A DNA stretch of 64,000 nucleotides from Luteimonas cucumeris (GCF_007830035.1 NZ_VLKN01000001.1:310001-374000); one strand, 5' to 3'; shown: positions 1 through 14,200, numbered from the stretch's first letter. The notes: generated from the sequence alone by a model not told the origin. Made by a program: numbers and translations.

Positions 1-1
1 G

Positions 2-331
2 ATCGCGCAGGAAACCTCGGAGATGGCGAAGAAGGCCCGCGATGGCAAGCTCGGTCCGGCCGAGATGAGCGGTGGCTGTTTCTCGATCAGCTCGCTGGGC
101 GGCATCGGCGGCACCGCGTTCACGCCGATCGTCAACGCGCCGGAAGTGGCGATCCTGGGTGTGTCGAAGTCGGCGATGAAGCCGGTCTGGGATGGCAAGC
201 AGTTCGCGCCGCGGCTGATCCTGCCGCTGTCGCTGAGCTATGACCACCGCGTCATCGATGGCGCCTCCGCGGCGCGCTTCACCGCGTACCTGGCGCAACT
301 GCTCGGCGACATGCGTCGCGTGCTGCTGTGA
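2..331 (+). CDS. aceF: Pyruvate dehydrogenase E2 (dihydrolipoamide acetyltransferase), C-terminal part
   Basis: This is the 3' end of a gene whose start lies before the window; the open frame runs from base 2 to a TGA at 329-331. The visible ~109 residues belong to the catalytic domain of 2-oxoacid dehydrogenase acyltransferases, which moves the acetyl group from lipoamide to CoA in the pyruvate dehydrogenase core. The active-site motif SYDHRVIDG is present near the C-terminus, and the upstream segment [18 protein letters not shown] is typical of the family. The E3 gene with its own lipoyl domain follows 200 bp downstream, which favours pyruvate dehydrogenase over the 2-oxoglutarate complex. 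Confidence 0.93.
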   Translation: MAQETSEMAKKARDGKLGPAEMSGGCFSISSLGGIGGTAFTPIVNAPEVAILGVSKSAMKPVWDGKQFAPRLILPLSLSYDHRVIDGASAARFTAYLAQLLGDMRRVLL

Positions 332-357
332 GCTGGGCTCTGCCCGCTTTAAAAGCC

Positions 358-419
358 GTCATCCCCGCGTCCTTCGGCAGGCTCAGGATGAGCGAGGCGG
401 GGATCCAGTGACTTCGCTC
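358..419. repeat. Interspersed repeat fragment in the aceF-lpdA spacer
   Basis: The spacer holds a segment with short inverted ends (ATCCCCGC and GCGGGGAT) around a core CTCAGGATGAGCGA. The same core recurs twice near 51797-51918, and the tail GGATCCAG-GACTT resembles units at 51136 and 51180. It appears to be non-coding interspersed repeat sequence. Confidence 0.6.
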
Positions 420-531
420 TTGCAGTTACGGGCGAATACTTGCCCGGTTGCGTCATCCGCCCGGGTATCGGCTGCGCCTGAACCCGGGCTACGTATTGTC
501 GCAGTGCCTGATTCGAATTGTAGAGGAACGC

Positions 532-2343
532 ATGGCCAACACCATTGAAATCAAGGTGCCCGACATCGGCGGTTACGACGACGTACCGGTGATCGAAGTA
601 CTGGTCGCGGTCGGTGACAGCGTCGCCAAGGACCAGGGCCTGGTCACGCTGGAGTCGGACAAGGCGACGATGGAAGTGCCGTCGTCGGCCGCGGGCGTGA
701 TCAGGGAATTGAAGGTCAAGGTCGGCGACAAGCTGTCCGAAGGATCGGTGGTCGCGATCCTGGAAAGCGAAGGCGCCAGCGAGAAGGCAGCCGAGGGCAA
801 GGCTTCACCCTCACCCTCACCCCAGCCCTCTTCCGCGAGCGAAGTGCCGGCGACGAAGCCGCCCGTTGCACCGTCGCCGGCGAAACCGGCCGAACCTGCG
901 CCACAAGCCGCGGCCGCCAGCGGCCGCAAGGCCGACATCGAATGCGCCATCGTCGTGCTCGGCGCCGGCGTTGGTGGTTACACCGCCGCGTTCCGCGCCG
1001 CCGATCTGGGTTTGGACACGGTGCTGATCGAGCGTTATCCGCAACTGGGCGGCGTCTGCCTCAACGTCGGCTGCATTCCATCCAAGGCCTTGCTGCATGC
1101 CGCTGCGGTGATCGAGGAGGCCGCGCACGCCGCCGATTACGGCGTCGACTTCGGCAAGCCGAAGATCGCGATCGACAAGCTGCGCGCGTACAAGGAAAAA
1201 GTGGTCGGCCAGCTGACCAAGGGCCTGGCCGGCATGTCGAAGCAGCGCAAGGTGCGCGTGCTGACCGGCACGGCGAAGTTCGTGTCGCCCAATGAAATGG
1301 AAGTGGTCGTCGACGGCAAGCCCCAGCTGCTGCGCTTCGAGCAGTGCGTGATCGCGGCCGGCTCGCAGCCGCTGAAGTTGCCCGGCTTCCCGTGGGACGA
1401 CCCGCGGGTGATGGATTCCACCGATGCGCTGGAACTGGCCGAGACACCGAAGAAACTGCTGGTGGTCGGCGGCGGCATCATCGGCCTCGAAATGGCGACG
1501 GTGTACCGCGCGCTGGGCAGCCAGGTCACGGTGGTCGAGCTCGCCGACCAGCTGATGCCCGGCGCCGACCTGGACCTGGTCAAGCCGCTGGCCGATCGTC
1601 TGAAGAAACAGGGCGTCGCCATCCACCTGAAGACGAAAGTGGTCGACGCCAAGGCGCAGAAGAACGGCATCGCCTGCAGCTTCGAGGGCGCCAGCGAACC
1701 GGCCGACAAAGTGTTCGATCGCGTGCTGGTCGCCGTCGGCCGCGCGCCGAATGGCAACAAGATCGACGCCGACAAGGCCGGCGTGCGCGTCGGCGAACGT
1801 GGCTTCATCGATGTCGACCGGCAGATGCGCAGCAACGTGCCGCACATCTTCGCCGTCGGCGACATCATCGGCCAGCCGATGCTGGCGCACAAAGCCGCGC
1901 ATGAAGGCAAGCTGGCCGCCGAAGTCGCCGCGGGCGAAAAGAAAGAGTGGATCGCGCGGGTGATTCCGTCGGTCGCCTTCACCGATCCGGAGATCGCCTG
2001 GGTCGGCGTCACCGAGACGGAGGCGAAGGCGAAGGGCCTGTCTTACGGCGTCGGCAAGTTCCCCTGGGCCGCCAGCGGCCGTGCGATCGGCATCGGCCGC
2101 ACCGAAGGCTTCACCAAGCTGATCTTCGACGAGGCCACGGATCGCATCATCGGCGCGGGCATCATCGGCGTGCACGCCGGCGATCTGATCTCGGAACTCG
2201 CGCTGGCGATCGAGATGGGCTGCGAGGCCGCCGACATCGGCCACACCATCCACCCGCATCCCACGCTCGGCGAATCGGTGGGCATGGCGGCGGAGGTGTA
2301 CGAGGGCACCATCACCGATCTGTATATTCCGAAGCGGAAGTAG
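532..2343 (+). CDS. lpdA: Dihydrolipoamide dehydrogenase (E3) with N-terminal lipoyl domain
   Basis: The 603-residue protein reoxidises dihydrolipoamide and passes electrons through FAD to NAD+ for the pyruvate dehydrogenase complex. Residues 1 to about 80 form a biotinyl/lipoyl domain with lipoyl-lysine K44 in ESDKATME. A Pro/Ala-rich linker follows, then the FAD domain (GAGVGGYTAAF), the redox disulfide C176/C181 in CLNVGCIPSK, the NAD-binding motif GGGIIGLE, and a dimerisation domain with HPHPTLGE carrying the active-site His. The ATG at 532 is preceded by GAGGA; an in-frame start at 448 would add residues unlike the family. E3 proteins with their own lipoyl domain are known in several proteobacteria, and the order aceF-lpdA supports the PDH assignment. 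Confidence 0.95.
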   Translation: MANTIEIKVPDIGGYDDVPVIEVLVAVGDSVAKDQGLVTLESDKATMEVPSSAAGVIRELKVKVGDKLSEGSVVAILESEGASEKAAEGKASPSPSPQPSSASEVPATKPPVAPSPAKPAEPAPQAAAASGRKADIECAIVVLGAGVGGYTAAFRAADLGLDTVLIERYPQLGGVCLNVGCIPSKALLHAAAVIEEAAHAADYGVDFGKPKIAIDKLRAYKEKVVGQLTKGLAGMSKQRKVRVLTGTAKFVSPNEMEVVVDGKPQLLRFEQCVIAAGSQPLKLPGFPWDDPRVMDSTDALELAETPKKLLVVGGGIIGLEMATVYRALGSQVTVVELADQLMPGADLDLVKPLADRLKKQGVAIHLKTKVVDAKAQKNGIACSFEGASEPADKVFDRVLVAVGRAPNGNKIDADKAGVRVGERGFIDVDRQMRSNVPHIFAVGDIIGQPMLAHKAAHEGKLAAEVAAGEKKEWIARVIPSVAFTDPEIAWVGVTETEAKAKGLSYGVGKFPWAASGRAIGIGRTEGFTKLIFDEATDRIIGAGIIGVHAGDLISELALAIEMGCEAADIGHTIHPHPTLGESVGMAAEVYEGTITDLYIPKRK

Positions 2344-2422
2344 ATCGGGGGCTTGCGGCGGCGTTGCGGCAAGTTTCGTCGTCGTCGCCTTCTGCTGCGT
2401 GGGAAGGCAACCAACTGAATAT

Positions 2423-2512
2423 CCGTCATTCAGAACGCAGTGAGGGACCTGCTTTTTCTCGATTCCGCCGGAGGATGAGCCAACAGGTCCCTCACTGCGC
2501 TTGGGATGACGG
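2423..2512. repeat. REP-like palindromic repeat (GTCATTC/GGGATGAC family)
   Basis: The imperfect arms at 2423-2454 and 2482-2512 are inverted around a ~27-bp loop and share the core AGTGAGGGACCTG / CAGGTCCCTCACT. Full relatives lie at 18264-18332 and 28452-28531, with a half copy at 44196-44225. It sits downstream of lpdA, where it could form a 3' mRNA hairpin. Confidence 0.75.
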
Positions 2513-2567
2513 CGTCGTGGAATGTCCCGTATAACGGCTTCTAGCCCATTCCACAGGGAGTGTTCGC

Positions 2568-2804
2568 ATGCCCAAGCTCTATGACAAGGCCACCAATCGC
2601 CTGCTCGGTCACATCAGCCAGGACGATGTCGACCTGCTGATCGCGCAGTTCGAGGAGGAGTCCAGCCGCGACCGCGATTACTACGTCAACAACGACACGT
2701 TCCTGATGCTCACCGACGCCGGCGCATCGTCGACGCTGCTGGATGCGATCAAGTCGGCACTGGACCTCCATGGCGAGGCGGACATCCGCTGGGAAGCCGA
2801 TTGA
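2568..2804 (+). CDS. Conserved small hypothetical protein
   Basis: The 78-residue acidic protein starts MPKLYDKATN and has a GGGAG ribosome-binding site a few bases upstream of its ATG. No signal peptide, membrane segment or metal motif is visible. The middle (QDDVDLLIAQFEEES) and the end (LLDAIKSALDLHG) look helical. I believe similar proteins of this length are conserved in xanthomonads, but I cannot assign a function. It stands alone, 224 bp after lpdA and convergent with the outer-membrane protein gene downstream. Confidence 0.75.
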   Translation: MPKLYDKATNRLLGHISQDDVDLLIAQFEEESSRDRDYYVNNDTFLMLTDAGASSTLLDAIKSALDLHGEADIRWEAD

Positions 2805-2888
2805 TCCTGCAGGGCCGCGGGCTGTGCCGATTTCAGCAGGGCCGGGCCTGCTCGACGGTTTGATAAGGGTTCGACCCTGTCGGCCAGA

Positions 2889-3689
2889 TCAGAACGCGAA
2901 GGTCACGCCCGCGATCGGACCCTTGAAGCGCTGGTCAAGGCCGAGCATGCCATCGCGGCCGCTGCGGTTGGCATCGATGCGGAACCAGTCGTAGCCCAGG
3001 TGCACGCCGAAGCGCTCGGTGAAGCGATATTCGGCAATGGCATTGGCGCGGCTGATGTCGCCTTCGTAGTCACCGAAGTTGCCCCAATCGGCGTTCAGGT
3101 ATTGGCCCTGCACCACGAAACGCCAACGATCGTTGGGTGATGCGGTCCAGCGCAGGCCGACGACCGGTGCGTAGCTATCGTCGCCGGCGCGATCCTGGTA
3201 ACGGTAAGGACCGGCCTCGGCATGGAGCCTGGCTTCGAGCTTGGCGTACTGGACGCCGATCTGTAGTCCCAAGCTGGTCGTCGGCGTTTCCACGACGGCG
3301 TAGTCGTACACCGCGCCGGCCAGCTCGAACTGGGCTTCGGCCTTGGCGAAGCTGCCGGCGGGAATGGTGATGTCGTCGAACGAAATAGCCTGGTCCAGCG
3401 TCTCACGCCGGTCCTTGTCGTAGTTGAAGTAATTGAACAGCAGCCGGTGGCGATCGCCGAACTTGAACAGGCCCTCGCCCCTGGGCACCAGTTCCGCACC
3501 GCCGAAATCGAAGTCCTGTTCGAACCGATAGGGTTGTCCTGCGAACTGCGTGCCGGCGCTCAGCGTGCCTTGCGCATCGGCATGCATCGCGCCGATGCGG
3601 AAAACGAAGCGGTCGTCGTCGGCTTGTGCGGGCAATGCCGCGAGTGCGCCGGCGAGGCCGAGTGCGAGAGTCGTCTTCTTCAGAATCAA
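2889..3689 (-). CDS. Outer-membrane beta-barrel protein (TTG start)
   Basis: The predicted protein has 266 residues. A TTG at 3687-3689 with GGAG seven bases upstream gives a good signal peptide (LKKTTLALGLAGALAALPAQA, charged then hydrophobic, ending AQA). The extended frame upstream has no such character, so I chose the TTG. The mature part alternates polar and aromatic residues and ends in phenylalanine (GVTFAF), as outer-membrane barrels do. It is recognisably similar over the central part to the protein at 24009-24818: a RH-rich segment, a DxxIxxDD turn, a VYDY/VYDFTY strand and a GLQIGV/GLNVGL strand. It has no operon partner. Function unknown. Confidence 0.8.
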   Translation of the reverse strand: MILKKTTLALGLAGALAALPAQADDDRFVFRIGAMHADAQGTLSAGTQFAGQPYRFEQDFDFGGAELVPRGEGLFKFGDRHRLLFNYFNYDKDRRETLDQAISFDDITIPAGSFAKAEAQFELAGAVYDYAVVETPTTSLGLQIGVQYAKLEARLHAEAGPYRYQDRAGDDSYAPVVGLRWTASPNDRWRFVVQGQYLNADWGNFGDYEGDISRANAIAEYRFTERFGVHLGYDWFRIDANRSGRDGMLGLDQRFKGPIAGVTFAF

Positions 3690-4260
3690 ATCGCTGCTCC
3701 GTGTCGTAAGGAAGGCAATGCGCGTGCATGCGTCGCGCAGCGCATTAATGACTGGCGCGTGATTCATCCGTCGTGAAATCGATTTGATATTTTCGTTGAT
3801 GCCGCTGCAGCGCCATGCCCATGAACCATGTCGTGCGGCGACAAGATGAGTCGCGAGGCGGTGGTCCGCATGCAACGCAACTGTGTCTGCGCGATTCAGG
3901 GTTCCAGCATCCAGCCGATCGCGCACATTGGTCGATTCGCAGCTCGGATGGACAACCCACGCAGATGGTGCACGAGCAGCACGACGGCAATGGGCGGCGC
4001 ATCTGCGCATTGATGCGGATGTCGTGCTGTCGCTACGCGAGATGCGCTACGCCGATGCCTGTGATCTTCATTGCGGAAATCGATATGGACGACAGCAACG
4101 ACCCAACGCCCGACGTGCACGGCCTGCTACACGAGCCCTGTCGAGCGGACGCAGCCGATATATTCGATTGAAATGCCCGGCCGGCAGTTCCGTGCTCGAT
4201 CGCACGGCGACCGTCTGGTCGCAGCCGACACCAAGGACGCTCTCACCTGCAGAAAAGGCG
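3690..4260. other. Gene-free stretch
   Basis: Open frames on both strands here lack family character, are rich in Arg/His as expected for out-of-frame GC-rich DNA, and overlap each other. I see no convincing gene, RNA or repeat. The right end leads into a terminator-like hairpin and then the atp promoter region. Confidence 0.6.
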
Positions 4261-4284
4261 AAGCCCCGGCCTGAGCCGGGGCTT
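4261..4284. terminator. Terminator-like hairpin upstream of the atp operon
   Basis: A perfect 10-bp stem (AAGCCCCGGC / GCCGGGGCTT) encloses the loop CTGA. No T-run follows on the plus strand; on the minus strand CGCCTTTT follows. It may insulate the atp promoter from upstream transcription. Confidence 0.5.
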
Positions 4285-4409
4285 CTAGGGCCTGCCACAA
4301 GGATCGACGAGGTGTTGGGCAGGCCTCACAAGCACTGACCCGGGCCTCCGGCAAAGGTTCCGCTGAACGGGGACCGCCGTTTCCGAGTGCAGGACGGGAC
4401 TTGCAGCGG

Positions 4410-4439
4410 TTGCTGCTCAAAAAGGGCGGCTGCTATACT
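4410..4439 (+). promoter_or_regulatory. Candidate sigma70 promoter for the atp operon
   Basis: TTGCTG at 4410-4415 and TATACT at 4434-4439 are separated by 18 bp, with an extended -10 TGC just before TATACT. It lies about 60 bp upstream of the atpI GTG and is the best promoter match in the region. Confidence 0.55.
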
Positions 4440-4497
4440 TTTGCGGCTCCGCGGGGCGGTTTAGCGCCCCATCTCCGCTAGCTGAACAGGGCCGAGC

Positions 4498-4878
4498 GTG
4501 CACGACCCCATCGCTGCTGGCCGCCGTTCGGCGCTGCGCGCGGCGGCTGTCCAGGCCGCTGTCGCCTTGTTGGCCGCGCTGGCGTTCCTGGCGCAGGGGC
4601 CGGGGCATGCGCTGGCAGCGGGGATCGGTGGTGGCGCCTTGGCCCTGGGCAATGCGCTGGCAGCGGGGGTGTCGCTCGGGGGGATCATGCCGGCGCGGGT
4701 CGCGTTGGCGCGGTTGCTGCTGGGTACGCTGCTGAAATGGTCGATCGCGATAGGCATCTTCGCGGTCGCATTGGGAGTCTGGCGCCTGCCGCCGCTTCCG
4801 ATGGTGGTGGGGCTGGCGGCGGCATTGCTGGCTTATCTGTTGGCTTTGAATCTTCGGTTCCATCCGACCGGTCGTTGA
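4498..4878 (+). CDS. atpI: ATP synthase subunit I (AtpI)
   Basis: The 126-residue hydrophobic protein has about four predicted membrane segments, including AAVQAAVALLAALAFL, a Gly/Ala-rich second segment, and LPMVVGLAAALLAYLLAL. AtpI is an accessory protein that helps assemble the Fo c-ring and is commonly the first gene of proteobacterial atp operons. A GTG at 4498 is the likely start; the ribosome-binding site is weak. Position directly before atpB makes the assignment firm although the sequence itself is poorly conserved. Confidence 0.85.
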   Translation: MHDPIAAGRRSALRAAAVQAAVALLAALAFLAQGPGHALAAGIGGGALALGNALAAGVSLGGIMPARVALARLLLGTLLKWSIAIGIFAVALGVWRLPPLPMVVGLAAALLAYLLALNLRFHPTGR

Positions 4879-6132
<1,254 letters not shown>

Positions 6133-6193
6133 TTCGGCATAACGGTCTGGTGATCGCCGGCACGCAAGACGTGCCGGTGTCTGGAGTCAAGTA

Positions 6194-6664
6194 ATGGATA
6201 TCAACCTCACATTCGTCATCCAGGGATTCGCGTTCTTCGCGGTCGCGTGGCTGGTGATGAAGTTCGGCTGGCCGCACATCATCGCGGCCATCGAGGAGCG
6301 CCAGCAGAAGATCGCTGAAGGCCTCGCCGCGGCCGACAACAGCCAGAAGGCGCTGGCCCAGGCGCAGGACAAGGTCAACGAGGAGTTGAAGCTTGCCCGC
6401 ACCAAGGCCAACGAGATCATCGAGCAGGCGCACCAGCGCGCCAACCAGATCGTCGATGCGGCCAAGGTCGAGGCGATCGCCGAAGGCGCGCGCCAGAAGG
6501 CGCTGGCCGAAAGCGAAATCGCCGCGGCTTCCAACCGCGCCCGCGAGGACCTGCGCAAGCAGGTATCCACGCTGGCCGTGACCGGTGCCGAGAAGCTGCT
6601 GCGTCGCGAGATCGATGCCAACGCCCACAAGGCGCTGCTCGACGAACTCGCAGCCGAGATCTGA
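6194..6664 (+). CDS. atpF: ATP synthase Fo subunit b
   Basis: The 156-residue peripheral stalk subunit has one N-terminal membrane helix ([16 protein letters not shown]) followed by a long Ala/Lys/Glu-rich coiled coil. The length matches family members of about 156 residues. The ATG is at 6194; atpH starts only 3 bp after the stop, indicating coupled translation. Confidence 0.96.
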   Translation: MDINLTFVIQGFAFFAVAWLVMKFGWPHIIAAIEERQQKIAEGLAAADNSQKALAQAQDKVNEELKLARTKANEIIEQAHQRANQIVDAAKVEAIAEGARQKALAESEIAAASNRAREDLRKQVSTLAVTGAEKLLRREIDANAHKALLDELAAEI

Positions 6665-6667
6665 CGC

Positions 6668-7195
6668 ATGAGCCAGGCCCTCACGCTCGCCCGTCCCTAT
6701 GCCCGCGCCGTCTTCGCGATCGCGCGCGACGAGGGCAAGTTCGCGCCGTGGTCCGACGCGCTCGGTTTCGCCGCGCGCGTCGCAACCGATCCGCAGGTCG
6801 CCTCGCTGCTCGGCAACCCCGGCCTGACCGACGCCGATGCGGTGACGCTGCTGTCGCCCGATGGCGCCGGCCAGACCTTCCGCGATTTCCTCGCACTGCT
6901 GGCCGATAACCGTCGCCTGGCGTTGTTGCCGGAGATCGCCGGCCTGTTCGAGGAACTGCGTGCCGACGCCGAGCGCGTGGTCAAGGCCCGGGTGACCTCG
7001 GCCGCGGCCCTGCCGGCGGGCGAACTGGACACGATCAAGGCGGCACTGAAGAAGCGGTTCGGCCGCGAGGTCGAGATCGAGACGTCGGTCGACGAGGCAC
7101 TGATCGGTGGCGCGGTGATCGACGCCGGCGACGTGGTCATCGACGGTTCCTTGCGCGGCAAGCTGTCGCGGCTGCAGTCGGCGCTGGCGCAGTGA
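6668..7195 (+). CDS. atpH: ATP synthase F1 subunit delta
   Basis: The 175-residue delta (OSCP) subunit links the b dimer to the top of the F1 head. It begins with the family pattern LARPYARAVF and ends with GGAVIDAGDVVIDGSLRGKL, matching the conserved C-terminal GGxxIxxGDxxxDxSxxxxL signature. It sits between atpF (3-bp gap) and atpA (139-bp gap filled by a heptamer palindrome). Confidence 0.96.
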   Translation: MSQALTLARPYARAVFAIARDEGKFAPWSDALGFAARVATDPQVASLLGNPGLTDADAVTLLSPDGAGQTFRDFLALLADNRRLALLPEIAGLFEELRADAERVVKARVTSAAALPAGELDTIKAALKKRFGREVEIETSVDEALIGGAVIDAGDVVIDGSLRGKLSRLQSALAQ

Positions 7196-7199
7196 AGCC

Positions 7200-7275
7200 G
7201 TGATTGGTGATTCGTGATTCGTGATTAGCAGAGCGGCACCCGCCCTCGAATCACCAATCGCCAATCACGAATCAC
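7200..7275. repeat. Tandem-heptamer palindrome, atpH-atpA spacer
   Basis: Four tandem 7-mers of the GTGATTN type occupy 7200-7227. Four complementary 7-mers (GAATCAC, CAATCGC, CAATCAC, GAATCAC) occupy 7248-7275, so the two arms can pair across a 20-nt loop. Confidence 0.85.
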
Positions 7276-7334
7276 GAAACGCAAATCGAAAACGTATGCC
7301 GCAAGCCGCGGTGCACGAATCAGGAAACGAGAAA

Positions 7335-8885
<1,551 letters not shown>

Positions 8886-8891
8886 ACCGGC

Positions 8892-8982
8892 GTGATTGGT
8901 GATTGGTGATTCGTAATGCGGTGATTCACGTTTCGGATAGGGCTTTGCCTTCTCGAATCACGAATCACCAATAACGAATCAC
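8892..8982. repeat. Tandem-heptamer palindrome, atpA-atpG spacer
   Basis: The left arm has GTGATTG, GTGATTG and GTGATTC from 8892 and then degenerates. The right arm ends at 8982 with GAATCAC, GAATCAC, CAATAAC and GAATCAC. It is the same family as the element at 7200-7275. Confidence 0.8.
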
Positions 8983-9003
8983 GGCAAGCAGAGCGAGCAG
9001 AAG

Positions 9004-11443
<2,440 letters not shown>

Positions 11444-11445
11444 CG

Positions 11446-11537
11446 GTGATTCGTGATTGGTGATTCGAGAGGGCGCCAGATTCACGAAGTGACGAAAGTC
11501 CGCATTTTCCAATCACGTATTTCCAATCACCAATCAC
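11446..11537. repeat. Tandem-heptamer palindrome, atpD-atpC spacer
   Basis: GTGATTC, GTGATTG and GTGATTC begin at 11446. The complementary arm CAATCAC, GTATTTC, CAATCAC, CAATCAC ends at 11537, directly upstream of atpC. Confidence 0.8.
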
Positions 11538-11563
11538 GTTGAGCGAGCAGAGCGAGCGAAACA

Positions 11564-11986
11564 ATGAGCACCATCCGTTGCGACATCGTCAGCGCCGAGC
11601 AGGAAATCTTCCATGGCGAGGCAGAATTGATCGTCGCCACCGGTGAGCAGGGTGAGCTCGGCATCGCGCCGCGCCATGCGCCGCTGATCACGCGACTGAA
11701 GCCGGGCAAGCTGATCGTGACGCTGCCGGGCGGAGAGAAGCTCGATTTCACCGTCAACGGCGGCATCCTCGAGGTGCAGCCGCAGGTCGTGACCGTACTG
11801 GCCGACTCGGCCGTGCGCAGCACCGACCTCGACGAATCGTCGGTGCTGGCCGCCAAGGCGGAAGCCGAGCGGATACTGGCCAACCGCGGCGAGGCGATGG
11901 AAGTCGCCGAGGCGCAGGCCAAGCTGGCCGAAGTCAGCGCGCAGCTGCAGGCGCTGGAGCGCCTGCGCAAGAATCTCAAGCATTGA
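11564..11986 (+). CDS. atpC: ATP synthase F1 subunit epsilon
   Basis: The 140-residue subunit binds gamma at the foot of the central stalk and can inhibit ATP hydrolysis. The N-terminal beta-sandwich contains [17 protein letters not shown], the family signature, and the C-terminal part is a helical hairpin rich in Ala/Glu/Arg. It is the last gene of the operon and is followed by a heptamer palindrome that encloses a terminator. Confidence 0.97.
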   Translation: MSTIRCDIVSAEQEIFHGEAELIVATGEQGELGIAPRHAPLITRLKPGKLIVTLPGGEKLDFTVNGGILEVQPQVVTVLADSAVRSTDLDESSVLAAKAEAERILANRGEAMEVAEAQAKLAEVSAQLQALERLRKNLKH

Positions 11987-11990
11987 GGGC

Positions 11991-12116
11991 GTGATTCGTC
12001 ATTGGTGATTCGTGATTCGCAAGAGCGGGTCGCCAGCGATTGCTTGGTGGCATTGCAAAGGCCCCTCGACGGGGCCTTTGCTTTTGACCAATGGCGACTC
12101 ACCAATGACGAATCAC
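11991..12116. repeat. Tandem-heptamer palindrome enclosing the atp terminator
   Basis: The left arm GTGATTC, GTCATTG, GTGATTC, GTGATTC starts at 11991. The right arm, ending at 12116, contains CAATGAC and GAATCAC. The intrinsic terminator at 12056-12085 lies in the loop between the arms. Confidence 0.8.
12056..12085 (+). terminator. Intrinsic terminator of the atp operon
   Basis: A perfect 10-bp stem CAAAGGCCCC / GGGGCCTTTG with a TCGAC loop is followed by CTTTT. It sits 70 bp downstream of the atpC stop. Confidence 0.85.
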
Positions 12117-12126
12117 GGCCCCACAA

Positions 12127-12510
12127 TCACCGCTTGTAGATCCAGTGCCGCGACAGCACGAAGCCGATCACGCCCAGCACCAGTTCTACGCCGGGCTTTG
12201 CCAGCCAGGCCCATTTCAGCCCGAGGTGATGGTCGATCGCGCTCATCGCCCAGGTACTGACCACGGTGGTGCACAGCCACATCAGGATGAAACGCTGCAG
12301 TTGCGTGCGTCCCAGCGTCGTGTCGTCGCCGGCGAAGGTGAGCTTGCCGTTGAGCCAGTAACCCAGCAGCGCGCCACTCACACGGCCGGCAATGTTGGCC
12401 GTCGCGACATGCATGCCGAAATGGCTCAGCGCGACCATCACCGCCCAGTCGAGCAGCCACTGGATGCCGCCGATCACGAGATAGTGCCGGCCCTGCCTGC
12501 CCAGGCTCAT
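12127..12510 (-). CDS. GtrA-family membrane protein
   Basis: The 127-residue protein has four predicted membrane helices, including YLVIGGIQWLLDWAVMVAL, ANIAGRVSGALLGYWLNGKL, a third near LMWLCTTVV and a last near LVLGVIGFVLSRHWIY. The NGKLTF stretch after helix 2 and the terminal F/W-x-x-HWIYKR are typical of GtrA-like proteins. These are thought to flip lipid-linked sugars or otherwise serve surface glycan synthesis. The ATG at 12510 fits the helix pattern better than the ATG at 12660. It is convergent with the atp operon and divergent from glmU; no glycan partner gene is adjacent. Confidence 0.8.
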   Translation of the reverse strand: MSLGRQGRHYLVIGGIQWLLDWAVMVALSHFGMHVATANIAGRVSGALLGYWLNGKLTFAGDDTTLGRTQLQRFILMWLCTTVVSTWAMSAIDHHLGLKWAWLAKPGVELVLGVIGFVLSRHWIYKR

Positions 12511-12642
12511 GGCGCAGGCTCGGTGGATGCCGGGTGATGGAGGTCGAAGTCGTGCGGCGGCATGCGAGATGAATATCGGGCTGATGCGCATGCTATCAGC
12601 GGTGCCCGTTAGAATCCCGACATTGCCAGACCAGGAATCGAC

Positions 12643-14007
12643 ATGACCGCGCCTCTGCACGTCGTCATCCTCGCCGCGGGCGAGGGCAAGCGGATGAAGT
12701 CAAAGCTGCCCAAGGTGCTGCAGAAGATCGCCGGACGTCCGATGCTGGCGCATGTGATCGAGGCGGCGCGCGCGCTGCGGCCGGCTGCCATCCATGTCGT
12801 CCACGGCCATGGCGGCACGCAGGTGCGTGAGGCCTTCGCCACCCAATCCGATCTGCGCTGGGCCGAGCAGACCGAGCAGCTCGGCACCGGCCATGCGGTG
12901 CAGCAGGCGATGTCGGGTATTGCCGACGGCGCGCAGGTGCTGGTGTTGTACGGCGATGTGCCGCTGATCACCACCGCCACCTTGCAGCGCCTGCTGGATA
13001 GCCCCGGCAAGCTGTCGGTGCTGGTCGCCGAACTCGATGATCCCAGCGGCTATGGCCGCATCGTGCGCGACGCCGAGGGCCGGGTCGCGGCGATCGTCGA
13101 GCACAAGGACACCGACGACGAGCAGCGTCGCATCCGCATCGTCAATACCGGCATCCTCGCCGTGGAATCGATCGCGCTCAAGCGATGGCTGGCAGCGCTG
13201 TCCAACGACAATGCGCAAGGTGAGTACTATCTGACCGACATCTTCGCCCAGGCGGCGACGGAATACGACGCGGCGGAGATGGTGCTGGTGGCCGATGCCA
13301 TCGAAACAGAAGGCGCCAACGACCCTTGGCAACTGGCGCAACTGGAACGCGCCTGGCAGCGGCGGGCGGTGCGCGCACTATGCGTGCAGGGCGTGCGTTT
13401 TGCCGATGTCGATCGCGTCGACATCCGCGGCGAGATCGCGGTCGGCAGCGATGTCGAGATCGACGTGGACGTGGTGCTGGAAGGCAGCGTGCAACTCGGC
13501 GACGGCGTGCGTATCGGACCGTTCTGCCGGCTCAAGGATACCCGCCTGGCCGCAGGCACCGAGGTGCGCGCTCACTGCGACCTGGAAGGCGCGGTCAGCG
13601 AGGGCGTCGCGCACATCGGCCCGTATGCGCGGCTGCGGCCCGGCACGGTGTTGTCGGAGGGCACGCATGTCGGCAATTTCGTCGAGACCAAGAACGCGAA
13701 GCTGGGCGTGGGCAGCAAGGCCAACCACCTGACATACCTGGGCAATGTGGTGGTCGGTACGCGCGTCAACATCGGCGCGGGCACCATCACCTGCAACTAC
13801 GACGGCATCAACAAGTTCACGACGATCATTGGCGATGGTGCATTCATCGGCTCGAATTCGGCGCTGGTGGCGCCGGTGACGATTGGCGCGAATGCGACGA
13901 TCGCGGCCGGATCGACGATCACCAAGGACGCACCGGAAGGCGAACTGACCGTGGCGCGTGCGCGGCAAGCGACCATCGAGGGTTGGCATCGGCCGAAGAA
14001 GAAATAG
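12643..14007 (+). CDS. glmU: Bifunctional GlcNAc-1-phosphate uridyltransferase / GlcN-1-P acetyltransferase
   Basis: The 454-residue enzyme makes UDP-GlcNAc for peptidoglycan and lipopolysaccharide. The N-terminal uridyltransferase domain carries [15 protein letters not shown], the nucleotide-sugar pyrophosphorylase signature, and GTGHAVQQA. The C-terminal left-handed beta-helix with hexapeptide repeats ([13 protein letters not shown]) is the acetyltransferase. Length matches E. coli GlmU. glmS, the enzyme feeding the same pathway, lies 8 kb downstream on the same strand, with the export operon between them. Confidence 0.97.
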   Translation: MTAPLHVVILAAGEGKRMKSKLPKVLQKIAGRPMLAHVIEAARALRPAAIHVVHGHGGTQVREAFATQSDLRWAEQTEQLGTGHAVQQAMSGIADGAQVLVLYGDVPLITTATLQRLLDSPGKLSVLVAELDDPSGYGRIVRDAEGRVAAIVEHKDTDDEQRRIRIVNTGILAVESIALKRWLAALSNDNAQGEYYLTDIFAQAATEYDAAEMVLVADAIETEGANDPWQLAQLERAWQRRAVRALCVQGVRFADVDRVDIRGEIAVGSDVEIDVDVVLEGSVQLGDGVRIGPFCRLKDTRLAAGTEVRAHCDLEGAVSEGVAHIGPYARLRPGTVLSEGTHVGNFVETKNAKLGVGSKANHLTYLGNVVVGTRVNIGAGTITCNYDGINKFTTIIGDGAFIGSNSALVAPVTIGANATIAAGSTITKDAPEGELTVARARQATIEGWHRPKKK

Positions 14008-14200
14008 GCTGGGGGCTGGGGACTAGGGACGGCCTGTTGCTTTGCCCCCTTTGAAAAAGGGGGCTACGGGGGATTTGCTTTTGATCTTGCCGTTCACAGC
14101 AACCGCAACAGCAAATCCCCCATCGACCTGCGGCCGATTCGCCCCCTTTCAAAGGGGGCAAAAAACAAGCTCTTCCCAGCCCCCAGCCCCCAGCCCAGCC
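14008..14200. repeat. Nested inverted repeats between glmU and the histidine kinase gene
   Basis: The outer arms are G/C 7-mers: GCTGGGG-type at 14008-14030 and CCCAGCC-type at 14175-14200. Inside lie two separate hairpins built on GCCCCCTTT/AAAGGGGGC (14044-14064 and 14141-14159), and innermost arms GGGGGATTTGCT / AGCAAATCCCCC. It fills the whole convergent spacer and may serve as a bidirectional terminator. Confidence 0.8.

Noticed and set aside
817-2259. 480-codon minus-strand open frame opposite lpdA
   Set aside because: It mirrors a strongly supported gene; His/Asp/Ala/Arg-rich composition is typical of antisense frames in GC-rich DNA. The same reasoning removes the long frames opposite atpA, atpD, the RND pumps, glmS and hsdR.
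3815-4338. Small plus-strand frames between the outer-membrane protein gene and atpI
   Set aside because: They overlap in several frames, have no family character and no good ribosome-binding site.
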